Source of the DNA: Staphylococcus sp. IVB6240
GTDB lineage: Bacteria; Bacillota; Bacilli; Staphylococcales; Staphylococcaceae
Direction: 5' to 3'
Assembly (NCBI RefSeq): GCF_025558425.1
Contig: NZ_CP094718.1
Location: forward strand, 558,001-622,000
Length of the DNA: 64,000 nt
A program made the translations under genes and the position numbers. The notes under the pieces are model-generated. The model was not told the origin of the DNA and did not search any database. It saw nothing but the letters and a program-made list of their open reading frames with translations. Of this stretch, positions 8,673-18,888 are shown in pieces (position 1 is the stretch's first letter; each line of letters opens with the position of its first letter).

Positions 8673-9147
8673 ACTCACCGACCTCTCTAACAGCCTTTTC
8701 AAGTGAACCTTTGATGGCTGCAATTTCTTCTTCCTTCGTTGAAAAATCCAAGCAATGGATGTAAAGACGTTTCATATCATCATTGACACCGATAACCACT
8801 GTACCTGGAGTCAATGTGATTAAGTTGGAAAGTAAAGCGACTTCCCATTTATGCTTCAAGTCTGTCTCATAGACAAAGAATGCAGATTCATTTTTGATTT
8901 GAGGTTGAAGAATAATACGCAATACACCGATATTAGCTTTAATTAATTCTGAAATAAATACGAAGACAAGCTTGATCACGTTATACAAAGTGATGACATA
9001 AAAGCGACCTGGTAAAAGTTTACGCATCAGGAATACAAGTAGCATTGCGAATAAATAGCCAAGTACGAAGGAATTCATCGTGTAGCTACCTGATAAAAAT
9101 AACCAAAAGATGGCAAGTCCTAAATTAATCACAATTTGTACTGCCAT
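8659..9147 (-). CDS. mnhE1: Mrp/Mnh Na+/H+ antiporter subunit E
   Basis: 162 residues. Hydrophobic N-terminal half ([54 protein letters not shown]) followed by a soluble tail with [17 protein letters not shown], the conserved MnhE signature. Starts one base after the mnhD1 stop codon, with GGGGTGA as ribosome site inside the mnhD1 end. Confidence 0.93.
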   Translation of the reverse strand: MAVQIVINLGLAIFWLFLSGSYTMNSFVLGYLFAMLLVFLMRKLLPGRFYVITLYNVIKLVFVFISELIKANIGVLRIILQPQIKNESAFFVYETDLKHKWEVALLSNLITLTPGTVVIGVNDDMKRLYIHCLDFSTKEEEIAAIKGSLEKAVREVGEYDEL

Positions 9148-9148
9148 A

Positions 9149-10651
9149 TTATTTCACCCCCAATACACTATCAATATATGTTTCCGGTTGATAGAATGAC
9201 TTCGCTGCTTCAGCCACAATCGGATAGAGTTCACCAGCAAAGAGACCGAATGCGACTGTGATCACAACTGCTAAAATAGATACTGCTAGTAAGCCTCTGT
9301 GGTGCAAGTGTGGATTATAAACATATCCGTAACTCTTGCCGAAGAATCCATTTAAAAAGATATTAATCACTGAATATAACACGATAAGACTTGATAGTAG
9401 TACGATAATACCACTGAAATAAAAGCCTCGTTCAAATGTTGCTTGAACAATGTAAAGCTTACCGTAGAAGCCGCTAAATGGTGGAATACCTGCTAAGCTG
9501 AGTGCAGCGATAAAGAATGTCCAACCGAGCACTGGATAGTGGTGTATTAAGCCACCAAAGTCTCGTAAGTCTGTTGTTTTAGCAATTTTATACATAATAC
9601 CAATTAAGAAGAACAATGCAGCTTTTACAAGCATATCGTGAAGTGTGTAGTAGATGGCCCCCACAATACCTGCTTCATTCATCATGGCCACACCGACAAG
9701 AATCACACCTACAGCAATCATAATATTGTATAAAATAATACGTTTTGTATCTCTAAAGCCAACAGCACCGACACAGCCAAAAATGATTGTGAGTAGGGCA
9801 AGGGCGAGAATTGTATAGTGTGAGAATGTCAATGTGTCATGGAAGAATAGGCTCATTGTACGCGCAATGGCATAAACTCCGACTTTTGTTAGTAATGCAC
9901 CAAAGAATGCAATGATAGCAAATGGTGGCGCATAGTACGCACCTGGAAGCCAGACATACATTGGGAATGCCCCGGCTTTTGTTGCGAATACGAAAATGAA
10001 TAAAATAAACACGATACTTACTAGGCCTGGATGTGTTTGATAAACCTCATCCAGTTTAACGCTGATATCCGCCATATTTAATGTGCCGACAACTGAGTAT
10101 AAAATACCAACAGCCATAACGAAGAATGCGGATGACACAACGTTAACCAGTAAGTATTTCACACTTTCTTGTAATTGTATCTTTGTTCCACCGATGACCA
10201 TCAGTCCATATGAAGCCATTAAGAAGACTTCGAAAAAGACAAATAGGTTGAAGATGTCCCCAGTAATAAAGGCACCATTGATACCTGTTAACATGAACAT
10301 CACAGTGAAGTAGTAGTAATACGTTTCACGGTGTAAGCCAATAGACTGATATGAGAATAGGATAATCAAAAGTGTGATAATCACACTTGTTGTGACGAGT
10401 AAAGCACTAAATAAATCGAGTACAAAGACGATACTATATGGTGCTTTCCAAGAACCGAGTTTTAAGACAATTGGATGACCTGCTTTCCATACATTGTAGA
10501 GGTTAAGCAAGGCAAATCCTAAAGTTATGAGTGTACCTGTTAATGCGACATAACGTTTAATAAAGGGGCGTAACCCGATAAAAATTAATAATATTGCTGT
10601 AATGACTGGCACAACGAGTACCATGACAAGTAAGTTCTCATTCATCATCAT
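9149..10651 (-). CDS. mnhD1: Mrp/Mnh Na+/H+ antiporter subunit D
   Basis: 500-residue polytopic protein related to respiratory complex I proton-translocating subunits (NuoN/NuoM type). The core contains [21 protein letters not shown] with the conserved Lys, and a Glu in [16 protein letters not shown]. About fourteen transmembrane helices are expected. It begins with three consecutive ATG codons overlapping the end of mnhC1; any of 10651, 10648 or 10645 could be used. Sequence is close to the S. aureus MnhD1 rather than MnhD2 type. Confidence 0.94.
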   Translation of the reverse strand: MMMNENLLVMVLVVPVITAILLIFIGLRPFIKRYVALTGTLITLGFALLNLYNVWKAGHPIVLKLGSWKAPYSIVFVLDLFSALLVTTSVIITLLIILFSYQSIGLHRETYYYYFTVMFMLTGINGAFITGDIFNLFVFFEVFLMASYGLMVIGGTKIQLQESVKYLLVNVVSSAFFVMAVGILYSVVGTLNMADISVKLDEVYQTHPGLVSIVFILFIFVFATKAGAFPMYVWLPGAYYAPPFAIIAFFGALLTKVGVYAIARTMSLFFHDTLTFSHYTILALALLTIIFGCVGAVGFRDTKRIILYNIMIAVGVILVGVAMMNEAGIVGAIYYTLHDMLVKAALFFLIGIMYKIAKTTDLRDFGGLIHHYPVLGWTFFIAALSLAGIPPFSGFYGKLYIVQATFERGFYFSGIIVLLSSLIVLYSVINIFLNGFFGKSYGYVYNPHLHHRGLLAVSILAVVITVAFGLFAGELYPIVAEAAKSFYQPETYIDSVLGVK

Positions 10652-10985
10652 CTTGTGGTACCCCCTTCATACGTTCTACATTATCTGTGCCAAGTTCTTT
10701 ATAACTTCTAAAGGCTAATACTAAGAAAAAGGCTGTAACTGCAAATGAGATAACGATTGCCGTTAAAATCAATGCTTGTGGGATTGGATCGACATAATTG
10801 CTAACGCCTTTCTCATAAATAGGGACGCGACCTGTTTTCAATCCACCCATTGTCAAAATAAATAAGTTTGCGGCATGTGATAATAATGCAGTACCGATAA
10901 TAATTCTGATTAAACTTTTAGACAGAATGAGGTAAACACTAATAGAAGTTAAGAAGCCGCAAACAAAAATTAATACTATTTCCAT
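10638..10985 (-). CDS. mnhC1: Mrp/Mnh Na+/H+ antiporter subunit C
   Basis: 115 residues, NuoK-like, with three transmembrane helices ([60 protein letters not shown]). The [14 protein letters not shown] motif is conserved among MnhC/MrpC. Its ATG shares a base with the mnhB1 stop (TAATG), and its 3' end overlaps mnhD1, so the subunits are translationally chained. Confidence 0.94.
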   Translation of the reverse strand: MEIVLIFVCGFLTSISVYLILSKSLIRIIIGTALLSHAANLFILTMGGLKTGRVPIYEKGVSNYVDPIPQALILTAIVISFAVTAFFLVLAFRSYKELGTDNVERMKGVPQDDDE

Positions 10986-11413
10986 TACTCATTCTCTCCA
11001 ATCGTTAGAATTATTGTCATGACCGTTCCCACAACCGCAAGTAGCACACCTGTATCAAAAATAACAGCAGTATGCAGATGCATTGGTGCTAAAAGGGGAA
11101 GCGGAATATCAACTGACGTATGTGTAAAAAAGTTTTTACCGTATGTCCAACTTAACATGGGTGCAATCACACAAAACGTCAAACCAAGTGCGATTAACTT
11201 TTTAAAGTCCCAAGGGAAAACTTTACGCAATGTTTTTACATCAAATGCGACTGCTAAGATAACCAGTGAACTCGATACAAGTAGGCCACCAATAAAGCCG
11301 CCCCCAGGTGTATAATGACCGGCTAAGAAGAGTGAGAAGCCGAACATCATAATTAAGAAAAAGATAATCAGTGCTGAATATTGAGATATTAAATCATTTT
11401 TTTGCCTGTTCAA
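10985..11413 (-). CDS. mnhB1: Mrp/Mnh Na+/H+ antiporter subunit B
   Basis: 142-residue subunit with four hydrophobic segments and the signature [13 protein letters not shown]. The open frame runs up to 11539, but the extension lies inside mnhA1 and has no membrane-protein character. A TTG at 11413, eleven bases or so after GGGTGGAG, gives [11 protein letters not shown], matching the N terminus and exact length of S. aureus MnhB1. It overlaps the end of mnhA1 by 20 bases. Confidence 0.93.
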   Translation of the reverse strand: MNRQKNDLISQYSALIIFFLIMMFGFSLFLAGHYTPGGGFIGGLLVSSSLVILAVAFDVKTLRKVFPWDFKKLIALGLTFCVIAPMLSWTYGKNFFTHTSVDIPLPLLAPMHLHTAVIFDTGVLLAVVGTVMTIILTIGENE

Positions 11414-13811
11414 TCTTCTCCACCCTTTCATAACCATTTTTGTGTTTTGCACGTAGTTTAATGAGTGTATAAATACCCATACCCGCAATACCGAGTACAG
11501 ATGACTCGAACAATGTATCCATACCACGGAAGTCAACAAGGATTACGTTAACCATGTTTTTACCTTCAGCTAGGTCATAGACATGTTCTTTGTAGAAACT
11601 ACTGATTGAGTCAAAGTGACGGTTACCATAGGCAATTAAACCTAAAATTGTTACGACAGCACCGACACCAATTGAAATTAAAACATTTCCTACTTTATAT
11701 GATCGTGTTTCGTTATAACGGCTCATATTAGGTAGGTGATAGAAACATAATAAGAACAATGCTGTAGAGATTGTTTCAACGACAAACTGTGTCAATGCTA
11801 AGTCAGGCGCATTGAAGAAGATAAAGAAGATTGCCATTGAATAACCGACTGCACTCAGCATGATAATACTGAATAGTCGAGAGCGTGCGAACATAATCAT
11901 CGTTGCTGCAACAATAATTGTAATAACAGAAATCATTTCATATAGACGTACCGGTGATACTTTCACAAAGTCGAATGTAAACGGTACGAAAATAAGTGTG
12001 ATACATGTGATGGCTATCATCATGAAGAAGATGATAACGAGATTGTTACGAATAAATCCTGTCATATATGTACGCGTAATCTGAGTTGCATAGTAAGGTG
12101 TATATCGACCAGTTTGATCATACCAATGATTCAATGTAATAGATGTTGGTATTTTGAGTAATACAGGCACCCATTTATTGAAAGTAAGTAATAATACAGC
12201 CCCTACAATATAAATGATTAATGTTGCAAAAAAGGCTGGTGTGAAACCATGCCACATATGAAATTCAGCATGTACTGAATCCACATTCGCAATTGCTTTT
12301 GCTGCTGGTTCTACAAATGGTGCAGACACCAAGCTAGGGAATAAACCAATAGCGATCACTAAAGTAGCTAAAATCGTTGGTGAAACATTCATTAAGAATG
12401 ATGCTTCATGTGCTTTATGTGGTAGTTTGTCAGGTGTATATTCGCCAAGGAAAATTTCTGAGATGAATTTAAATGAATAGACGAATGTGAACATGCTACC
12501 TACAATTGCAACAATCGGCAGTAATAAGCCAACTGAACTTAAGTTAAAAATACCTGATTCAGTAACAGTAATCATTGATTCTAAAAATTGTTCCTTTGAT
12601 AAGAAACCATTAAATGGTGGAACACCCGCCATACTAAGTGATGTGATAATCGATAGCGTAAATGAAATCGGCATAACCGTCATCAGACCACCTAATTTTT
12701 TTATATCACGTGTTCCAGTTGCGTGGTCAACCGAACCAGTGATCATGAACAATGCACCTTTGAACGTTGCATGGTTGATTAAATGGAATACGGCTGCACT
12801 AAATGCTGCGACATAAAGTTGACTGTCTGCACCTTCAAAGTGATAACTTACAGCACCGATACCGAGCATGGACATGATCATACCCAACTGCGAAACGGTT
12901 GAAAATGCAAGGATTCCTTTTAAGTCTTGTTGCTTTGTCGCATTGAGTGAACCCCAGAAGAGTGTGACAAGACCAAATGCGGTAACTGTCCAAATCCAAC
13001 CTTGTGATACAGCAAAGATAGGTGTTAAGCGCGCGATTAAATAAATCCCAGCTTTAACCATTGTTGCTGAGTGAAGGTAGGCACTGACTGGAGTTGGTGC
13101 TTCCATTGCATCAGGTAACCAAATATAAAATGGAAACTGTGCAGATTTCGTCATGGCACCTAAGATAATAAATACCATTGCAAGCACAAAGAATGGTGAT
13201 GATTGAATGTCTGATACTTGTTCAATCATTTCACGAATACGCCATGTGCCAGATGCTTGATGAAGCAGGATAAATCCACCGAGCAATGATAATCCGCCAA
13301 AGACAGTAATCATCATTGACTTCATCGCACCATACAATGACTTTTCTTTGTGACGCCAGAATGAGATGAGCAAGAAACTAGAGAATGATGTCAATTCCCA
13401 GAAGAAATATAAAACTAAGAGGTTATCTGAAAGAACGACACCAAGCATCGCACTCATGAAGATTAATAGATAACAATAAAAGTTACCAAGTTGCTCTTTT
13501 TTACTTAAATAGCTAATAGAATAGAGTACGACAAGGCTTCCGATACCTGTTATTAATAGACTGAATAAAAGGCTGAGCCCATCTACATAAATGTCAAAGT
13601 TCATACCGATTTGTGGCATCCATGCAGCGGACTTTTCTGTATAATGTCCGGACATAGTAGGTTTGATATACGATAAGAAGTATATAAACAACACAAAAGG
13701 AATCGGTAACACAAACCATCCTAAATGAATCCGCTTATAGAAGCGATACAAGATAGGAATGAGTAGTGCAGATATCAGCGGTAACAGCACCGCAATATGT
13801 AACCAACTCAT
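11394..13811 (-). CDS. mnhA1: Mrp/Mnh Na+/H+ antiporter subunit A
   Basis: Largest subunit, 805 residues, related to NuoL of complex I and fused to an MbhD/E-like C-terminal domain. Conserved pieces include [19 protein letters not shown] (essential Glu), [20 protein letters not shown] (Lys) and [13 protein letters not shown]. The ending [20 protein letters not shown] is typical of MnhA. Similarity over the whole length is to the S. aureus Mnh1 rather than Mnh2 paralogue. Mnh1 drives Na+ efflux at the expense of the proton gradient near neutral pH. AAGGAGGA precedes the ATG. First gene of the seven-gene operon. Confidence 0.95.
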   Translation of the reverse strand: MSWLHIAVLLPLISALLIPILYRFYKRIHLGWFVLPIPFVLFIYFLSYIKPTMSGHYTEKSAAWMPQIGMNFDIYVDGLSLLFSLLITGIGSLVVLYSISYLSKKEQLGNFYCYLLIFMSAMLGVVLSDNLLVLYFFWELTSFSSFLLISFWRHKEKSLYGAMKSMMITVFGGLSLLGGFILLHQASGTWRIREMIEQVSDIQSSPFFVLAMVFIILGAMTKSAQFPFYIWLPDAMEAPTPVSAYLHSATMVKAGIYLIARLTPIFAVSQGWIWTVTAFGLVTLFWGSLNATKQQDLKGILAFSTVSQLGMIMSMLGIGAVSYHFEGADSQLYVAAFSAAVFHLINHATFKGALFMITGSVDHATGTRDIKKLGGLMTVMPISFTLSIITSLSMAGVPPFNGFLSKEQFLESMITVTESGIFNLSSVGLLLPIVAIVGSMFTFVYSFKFISEIFLGEYTPDKLPHKAHEASFLMNVSPTILATLVIAIGLFPSLVSAPFVEPAAKAIANVDSVHAEFHMWHGFTPAFFATLIIYIVGAVLLLTFNKWVPVLLKIPTSITLNHWYDQTGRYTPYYATQITRTYMTGFIRNNLVIIFFMMIAITCITLIFVPFTFDFVKVSPVRLYEMISVITIIVAATMIMFARSRLFSIIMLSAVGYSMAIFFIFFNAPDLALTQFVVETISTALFLLCFYHLPNMSRYNETRSYKVGNVLISIGVGAVVTILGLIAYGNRHFDSISSFYKEHVYDLAEGKNMVNVILVDFRGMDTLFESSVLGIAGMGIYTLIKLRAKHKNGYERVEKIEQAKK

Positions 13812-13941
13812 AAATTGTCCTCCTTAAAAAATAATACGATATGCTTATTATACATGATAATGAATAGTGTGAAAAACATGACACGTCGCATACGGATGCA
13901 TGTTTCCGTCACTTTTAAATAAGAAGAAACGCATCAAAAAA

Positions 13942-14322
13942 TTATTTGAAATCAACTTTGTATTGTCGTGTATAATCTACTTTCAAGTTATTGAGACATT
14001 GTAAGGCAGCACGTGAATATGCAGAGTCTGTTTCTTGTAAATCACGTTCTAACTTTGTTAATGCTTGTTGAAGTGAAACAGTGTATTCTTGAACGTCTCC
14101 CTCAAATGGTTTTAACTTACTCTTTGTTGTATAGCGTTTTTCATATAAACTTAACGCTTTGCGTTCATGAAAGAACACACCTTCCACTTCATTTGGACTA
14201 TGTAAGTCACCTTGTTTTGGGTGTTTGATGACTTGTACCACCTTCACTAAGATTTGATCAGCCGTGTCATCTACGACCTCAACAGCGTAAACGCCAGATT
14301 TATGTGCAAAACGATAAAGCAT
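13942..14322 (-). CDS. kapB: Kinase-associated lipoprotein B homologue (KapB-like)
   Basis: 126 residues from the ATG at 14322, which has GAAAGGATGG at the right distance. The longer open frame to 14457 crosses into ppiB and is not used. Sequence MLYRFAHKSGVYAVEVVDDT matches the KapB family. In Bacillus KapB supports KinB in the sporulation phosphorelay; staphylococci do not sporulate, so the role here is unknown. There is no N-terminal lipobox in this homologue. It diverges from ppiB with a 72-base shared promoter region. Between it and mnhA1 (13812-13941) lies only the mnh promoter region. Confidence 0.8.
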   Translation of the reverse strand: MLYRFAHKSGVYAVEVVDDTADQILVKVVQVIKHPKQGDLHSPNEVEGVFFHERKALSLYEKRYTTKSKLKPFEGDVQEYTVSLQQALTKLERDLQETDSAYSRAALQCLNNLKVDYTRQYKVDFK

Positions 14323-14394
14323 GTTAATTCCATCCTTTCTTAAATATGTTAAAATATAGAGTATATTTAATTTTATCATGAATGGAGCATTAAA

Positions 14395-14988
14395 ATGACA
14401 AACTACCCACAATTGACAAAAGAAATACAAGATAATGAAATAAAAGCAGTTATGCACACAAATAAAGGGGATATGACTTTAAAATTATTCCCAGAGATTG
14501 CACCAAAAACTGTTAAAAACTTTGTTGAACTTTCTAAAAAAGGTTACTACGATGGCATTACATTCCACCGTGTGATTAATGACTTTATGATTCAAGGTGG
14601 TGACCCAACTGCAACTGGTATGGGTGGCGAAAGTATCTATGGCGGACCATTTGAAGATGAATTCTCTATGGAAGCATTTAATATTTATGGTGCATTATCA
14701 ATGGCAAATGCTGGTCCTGGTACAAATGGTTCACAATTCTTTATTGTGCAAATGAAAGATATTCCAGCACAAATGGCAGATCAATTAGAAAATGGTGGAT
14801 GGCCTAAAGAAATTGCTGAAGCATATCGTGAAAAAGGTGGTACACCTTGGTTAGACCAAAAACATACAGTATTTGGTCAATTGATTGAAGGTGAAGACAC
14901 GTTAGAAGATATTGCAAGTGTTAAAGTTGGTGCACAAGACAAACCAGTGTATGACGTAGTGATTGAATCAATTGATATTGAAGAATAA
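14395..14988 (+). CDS. ppiB: Peptidyl-prolyl cis-trans isomerase, cyclophilin type
   Basis: 197-residue cytosolic cyclophilin. Signature [22 protein letters not shown] with the catalytic Arg, and [17 protein letters not shown] in the substrate site. It carries an insertion ([23 protein letters not shown]) before the conserved HTVFGQL motif, common in Firmicute homologues. GGAG at 14384-14387 serves the ATG. The DUF1871 gene follows by 22 bases and is probably co-transcribed. Confidence 0.95.
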   Translation: MTNYPQLTKEIQDNEIKAVMHTNKGDMTLKLFPEIAPKTVKNFVELSKKGYYDGITFHRVINDFMIQGGDPTATGMGGESIYGGPFEDEFSMEAFNIYGALSMANAGPGTNGSQFFIVQMKDIPAQMADQLENGGWPKEIAEAYREKGGTPWLDQKHTVFGQLIEGEDTLEDIASVKVGAQDKPVYDVVIESIDIEE

Positions 14989-15010
14989 GAAGTGATAAGG
15001 AGTATGCATC

Positions 15011-15271
15011 ATGTCTAACAATGAATTAAACATTCACTTATATCAGCTGTTGGCAGCATGGAATCCGATGAACTTTGATGATCCAACAATGGGAGATGCA
15101 GAAGTTTACGAAATGATGGATGCCGTTCATCACTATGGTGAACCGACTGAAATTGCAGAAGCCTTTCAACAAATCTTTCAGTTTTCGTTTGAAGTGTCGC
15201 TTCCAAAAGATGCATGCTTACAAAAAGCGAGAGAAGCCGTGCAATTACAACAATCTTGTGAAGTGATTTAA
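15011..15271 (+). CDS. DUF1871-family small protein
   Basis: 86 residues, acidic and helical (LNIHLYQLLAAWNPMNFDDP, YEMMDAVHHYG), consistent with the DUF1871/YugE-type family whose function is unknown. ATAAGGAGTATG provides the ribosome site. It ends the ppiB unit at a terminator. Confidence 0.7.
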   Translation: MSNNELNIHLYQLLAAWNPMNFDDPTMGDAEVYEMMDAVHHYGEPTEIAEAFQQIFQFSFEVSLPKDACLQKAREAVQLQQSCEVI

Positions 15272-15276
15272 AATAT

Positions 15277-15319
15277 AGCCCCGGATGTAGCGTAAGTCGT
15301 GATGTCTGGGGTTTTTTTA
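15277..15319 (+). terminator. Intrinsic terminator after ppiB-DUF1871
   Basis: CCCCGGAT (15279-15286) pairs with GTCTGGGG (15304-15311) with wobbles, followed by seven T. Confidence 0.8.
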
Positions 15320-15357
15320 TCATCTATCTTACAAGTAAATATTTTAAATCATAGTGG

Positions 15358-15406
15358 TTGACTTTGGATTTAAACCAAGTTATAATTATCTCGAATTCGA
15401 AATAAT
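15358..15406 (+). promoter_or_regulatory. mhqR promoter with MhqR-type operator
   Basis: TTGACT (15358-15363), 17-base spacer, TATAAT (15381-15386). A 22-base palindrome at 15385-15406, arms ATTATCTCGAA and TTCGAAATAAT, has a single mismatched pair and overlaps the -10 and start region. It matches the type of operator known for MhqR/YodB-family quinone sensors, so autorepression is expected. Confidence 0.8.
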
Positions 15407-15424
15407 AACAATTTAGGTGATGAT

Positions 15425-15856
15425 GTGAACAGAAATGATGAAGCTTTAAAAGCGTTTGTAGGTATTAAACGTACAAATGATATGTTAGACCGAATAGTTA
15501 AGCAAGATATGAAAAACTATGGTTTAAATGTGACGGAATTTGCAGTAATGGAACTTTTATATCACAAAGGTGAACAGCCTATTCAAAAAGTTAAAGATCG
15601 TATACTCATCGCAAGTAGTAGTACAACATATGTCATTGATCAACTTGTTAAGAAAGGTTATGTCATTCGTCGACAAAACCCTAAAGATAAACGTGTTATA
15701 TATGCAGTTTTGACAGAAAAAGGGTATGAGTTAATGTGTAAAATATTTCCATTACATGCAAAAACGATTGAGAAAATCTTTTCTAGCCTAAATGATGAAG
15801 AACTGACTGTATTGAGAACAGCATTAAAAAAAATGAGCGCGTATTCTACTGAGTAG
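15425..15856 (+). CDS. mhqR: MarR-family repressor, MhqR-like
   Basis: 143-residue winged-helix dimer of the MarR family: VTEFAVMELLYHKGEQPIQ, recognition helix SSSTTYVIDQLVKKGYV, and wing RRQNPKDKRVIYAVLTEKG. The start is GTG at 15425 after TTTAGGTGA; the ATG at 15423 leads to an immediate stop. The genes downstream (ring-cleaving dioxygenase, flavin reductase, carboxylesterase) and two matching operators identify it as the MhqR regulator of quinone and electrophile stress. Only Cys in IFPL region (ELMCKIFP) is not at the N-terminal sensing position of YodB, as in other MhqR proteins. Confidence 0.87.
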   Translation: MNRNDEALKAFVGIKRTNDMLDRIVKQDMKNYGLNVTEFAVMELLYHKGEQPIQKVKDRILIASSSTTYVIDQLVKKGYVIRRQNPKDKRVIYAVLTEKGYELMCKIFPLHAKTIEKIFSSLNDEELTVLRTALKKMSAYSTE

Positions 15857-15881
15857 ATGCAGCGTAATTTTTTTAAAAGAA

Positions 15882-15903
15882 ATTATCTCGAAATCGAAAT
15901 AAT
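15882..15903 (+). promoter_or_regulatory. Second MhqR-type operator, before the dioxygenase gene
   Basis: Arms ATTATCTCGAA and ATCGAAATAAT form the same palindrome as at 15385 with one more central mismatch. It is centred 36 bases before the mhqE start, in the gap between mhqR and mhqE, so the downstream genes are probably repressed separately as well. Confidence 0.75.
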
Positions 15904-15929
15904 AAAGTTAAAGAGAGAAGGAATATAAA

Positions 15930-16892
15930 ATGAGTAATCAAGAACTTATCGGTATCCACCATGTAACAGCAATGACAGATAATATTGTGAGAAACTATGA
16001 ATTTTTTACAGAAGTATTAGGAATGCGTTTAGTTAAAAAGACAGTAAACCAAGATGATATTTATACGTATCATACATTTTTTGCAGATGACCTAGGATCA
16101 CCAGGCACAGATATGACATTTTTTGATTTTCCAAATAACCCTAAAGGTGTTAGAGGGACAAATTCAATAAGTCTTGCAGCATTTAGAGTACCTAATGATG
16201 CAGCGCTAGAATATTATTTAAATCGTTTTGAAGAATTTGATGTTAAACATGATGGCATTCAAGAATTATTTGGTAAAAAGGTATTGCCGTTTGAAGAAGA
16301 AGACGGTCAAAGATATCAATTAATATCAGATGAACAAAATGAAGGCGTTAAACCTGGTGCGCCTTGGAAAAACGGTCCAGTACCAGAAGATAAAGCAATC
16401 TATGGTCTAGGTCCTATTGAAATCACTGTGAGTTACTATGATGATTTTAAATCAATGTTGACACAAGTTTATGGTATGAAACCAATTATTGAAGAAGATG
16501 ATGTGACATTATTAGAAGTTGGAGAGGGTGGTAATGGTGGTCAAGTCATTTTGAGAAAAGACGAAGAAAGCCCTGTAGCAAGACAAGGGTATGGAGAAGT
16601 TCACCATGTATCATTTAGAGTAAAAGATCATGAAGCAATTAAATCATGGGAAGAAAAGTATAATAAATTAGGGATTAGACATTCTGGTCATGTGGATCGA
16701 TACTACTTTGAAGCTTTATATGCAAGAGTTGGGCATATACTAATAGAGATTTCTACGGATAGTCCAGGATTTATGGGAGATGAACCGTATGAAACGTTGG
16801 GAGAAAGTCTATCATTACCACCATTTTTAGAAGCCAAACGTGATTATATTGAGTCTGATATCAAAGCATTCGATACAAGCAGAGAACACTAA
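15930..16892 (+). CDS. mhqE: Ring-cleaving dioxygenase, VOC fold (MhqE/MhqO-like)
   Basis: 320-residue extradiol-type dioxygenase with two glyoxalase/VOC modules: GIHHVTAMTDNIVRNYEFF (first metal His), EVHHVSFRVKDHE (second His) and YARVGHILIEISTDSPGF (Glu ligand). This triad is complete. The family degrades hydroquinone- or catechol-type rings; in S. aureus the homologous gene responds to quinones under MhqR. AGAGAGAAGGA precedes the ATG. Confidence 0.9.
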   Translation: MSNQELIGIHHVTAMTDNIVRNYEFFTEVLGMRLVKKTVNQDDIYTYHTFFADDLGSPGTDMTFFDFPNNPKGVRGTNSISLAAFRVPNDAALEYYLNRFEEFDVKHDGIQELFGKKVLPFEEEDGQRYQLISDEQNEGVKPGAPWKNGPVPEDKAIYGLGPIEITVSYYDDFKSMLTQVYGMKPIIEEDDVTLLEVGEGGNGGQVILRKDEESPVARQGYGEVHHVSFRVKDHEAIKSWEEKYNKLGIRHSGHVDRYYFEALYARVGHILIEISTDSPGFMGDEPYETLGESLSLPPFLEAKRDYIESDIKAFDTSREH

Positions 16893-16913
16893 TTTATAAA
16901 AAGGAGAGATTTG

Positions 16914-17522
16914 ATGAAGGAGATACGACCTGAAACATTATCACAAAAAGAAAATTACAAATTGTTGATTGGATCAATTATTCCGAGACCCATCGCGCTT
17001 GTTACAACACAGACTGATAGTGGCATATTGAACATTGCGCCTTTCAGTTTCTTCAATATCGTATCTTCTGATCCTCCTATTGTGTCAATAGCCGTTCAAC
17101 GTGTGAATGGAGAATTAAAAGATACCGCACGTAATATTTTACAAAATAAAGAAGCGGTTGTGCATATTGTAGATACAGATAATGTAAATGATGCCAATCA
17201 AACTGCTGCTGTATTAGAACCAAATGAGAGTGAACGAGTTCGTACGGAATTTGAAGAGGTGGATTCTGTCGAAGTGTCTGTATCAGGTTTAAAGCAAAGT
17301 AAAGTGAGATTTGAAACAGTATTAAAAGAACATATTCCGATTTATAAAGATCATGTACCTATTTCTGATTTATTACTTTTAGAAGTGAAATATTATCATT
17401 TTGATGAGGCGATTTATAGTGAGGGATATATTAATAAAGATAAGCTGAAAGCAGTCAGTAGACTTGCCGGTAATGATTATGCTGAAATTGGTCAAACATT
17501 TACGATTGAAAGACCAGATTAA
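16914..17522 (+). CDS. Flavin reductase-like FMN-binding split-barrel protein
   Basis: 202-residue protein of the flavin reductase-like (FMN-binding) family: LIGSIIPRPIALVTTQTDSG and NIAPFSFFNIVSSDPPIVSIAVQR are the typical phosphate- and FMN-contact segments. A TTG at 16911 is in frame, but GGAG at 16903 fits ATG 16914 better. It lies between the dioxygenase and esterase genes, 21 bases after mhqE, so it is very probably part of the MhqR regulon. S. aureus mhqRED as I know it has no such gene between E and D. It could supply reduced flavin or act directly on quinones; this is inference. Confidence 0.85.
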   Translation: MKEIRPETLSQKENYKLLIGSIIPRPIALVTTQTDSGILNIAPFSFFNIVSSDPPIVSIAVQRVNGELKDTARNILQNKEAVVHIVDTDNVNDANQTAAVLEPNESERVRTEFEEVDSVEVSVSGLKQSKVRFETVLKEHIPIYKDHVPISDLLLLEVKYYHFDEAIYSEGYINKDKLKAVSRLAGNDYAEIGQTFTIERPD

Positions 17523-17538
17523 AGAGAGGTGCTAAAAA

Positions 17539-18129
17539 ATGAAACATATTTTTAAACAAGGTGAACAAGGTAAGCCAGTTTTCTTATTGTTACATGGAAC
17601 AGGTGGTAGTGAAACAGACTTATTGCCATTAGCAGAAATGCTCGACCCAACTTATAGCGTATTAAGTGTTAAAGGTGAAGTATCAGAAAATGGTATGGCG
17701 AGGTTCTTCAAAAGATTGGGAGAAGGCAAATATGATTTGGAAGATTTAGAGTACAGAGGAAAAGAATTATTTCACTTTGTAAAAACGGCTGCTGAAAAAT
17801 ATAATTTTAAATTAGAAGATGTCATACCAGTTGGTTTTTCAAATGGCTCTAACATTGCGATTAACCTTATTTTGAGAGAAGAAACGCCATTTCAAAAAGC
17901 ATTGTTATTCGCACCACTTTATCCAGTAGATGTAGAAGATAATCAAAAAGATTTATCAGAATTTGAAGTATTCCTGTCAATGGGGGAAAACGACCCGATT
18001 GTGACGAAAGAACAGAGTAAAGATGTGATCAACATCTTTAAAGAGAGAAATGCTAAAGTGAACGAAACATGGGTAAATAGCCATGAAATGACACAAGCAG
18101 CTGTCCTTGCAGGTAAAAAGATATTGTGA
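17539..18129 (+). CDS. mhqD: Alpha/beta-hydrolase carboxylesterase, MhqD-like
   Basis: 196-residue phospholipase/carboxylesterase-type hydrolase. LLLHGTGGSETDLL forms the oxyanion region, GFSNGS carries the nucleophile Ser, GENDPIV the Asp, and NSHEMT the His, so the triad is complete. Homologues lie in the quinone-responsive mhq operons of Bacillus and Staphylococcus. AAAGAGAGGTG precedes the ATG and the gap to the flavin reductase is 16 bases. Last gene of the operon. Confidence 0.88.
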   Translation: MKHIFKQGEQGKPVFLLLHGTGGSETDLLPLAEMLDPTYSVLSVKGEVSENGMARFFKRLGEGKYDLEDLEYRGKELFHFVKTAAEKYNFKLEDVIPVGFSNGSNIAINLILREETPFQKALLFAPLYPVDVEDNQKDLSEFEVFLSMGENDPIVTKEQSKDVINIFKERNAKVNETWVNSHEMTQAAVLAGKKIL

Positions 18130-18176
18130 AAATCGTTAACTAGATGTTGAAATGATTTATCAGAATAAGTATAAAA

Positions 18177-18213
18177 TAAGCCTAGGTGCACCGCATTGGC
18201 ACCTAGGCTTTTT
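18177..18213. terminator. Bidirectional terminator between mhqD and the S1-domain gene
   Basis: AAGCCTAGGTGC (18178-18189) and GCACCTAGGCTT (18199-18210) are perfect 12-base arms with a nine-base loop. Confidence 0.92.
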
Positions 18214-18222
18214 ATGTACGTG

Positions 18223-18612
18223 TTACTTAGATGAATCCTCAATTCGCTTTATGGATTGTTCCACCCAAGTTGGCAACCGTTCTGCTAAAGATTGAAACCC
18301 ATACTTCTCAGTTTCTTTAATCTCGTCCAATACTGAACGTTTCACTTTTTTACGTTCATAATTTTTAAAATAATCATTGTCTCTTAGTGATAGGTTTAAC
18401 TTCCCAGCTTCATCTATAGAAATAATCTTTGCTTTGACGATTTGACCAGGTGTTAAAAGTTTTTTTAAATTATGGACATAATCATCCATGACTTCAGATA
18501 TATGAATTAATCCTTCAGTATTGTCAGGGGTTTCAACAAAAGCGCCGTAGGGTTGAATACCAGTCACACGCACCTTGATATGTTGACCGACACGATACTG
18601 TTTCTTCAACAT
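18223..18612 (-). CDS. S1-domain RNA-binding regulator (YugI/CvfD/GSP13-like)
   Basis: 129 residues. The N-terminal S1 domain covers about residues 5-75 (VGQHIKVRVTGIQPYGAFVE, GLIHISEVMDDYVHNL, KAKIISIDEAGKLNLSLRD), followed by a basic and helical tail. It matches the Firmicute general stress protein 13 group, some members of which bind ribosomes or control translation (Ygs, CvfD). Single gene. The 276 bases upstream (18613-18888) show no further gene. Confidence 0.85.
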   Translation of the reverse strand: MLKKQYRVGQHIKVRVTGIQPYGAFVETPDNTEGLIHISEVMDDYVHNLKKLLTPGQIVKAKIISIDEAGKLNLSLRDNDYFKNYERKKVKRSVLDEIKETEKYGFQSLAERLPTWVEQSIKRIEDSSK

Positions 18613-18888
18613 GCATAACCCCTTATATGATTAAAATTTAACATATTTATAATAGCATATTTCAGAAAATTATCCTAATTAAAGAGTGCATAATTTAAAT
18701 AAATAACTGTGATTATTGTAACGGAAGTAGTATCTATATAGAGACGGTTTATAGCGATATCTTAGCATTGTTATTCAAAGTTTTTAGGGTTATTTTATGG
18801 TTGATGAGAATGGATTTAAAGCTAAAAGTTTAACACAATTTTTTAATTAGTTTATAATAAAGTAAAATTAAAGAAGTAAGGTGAGAAG

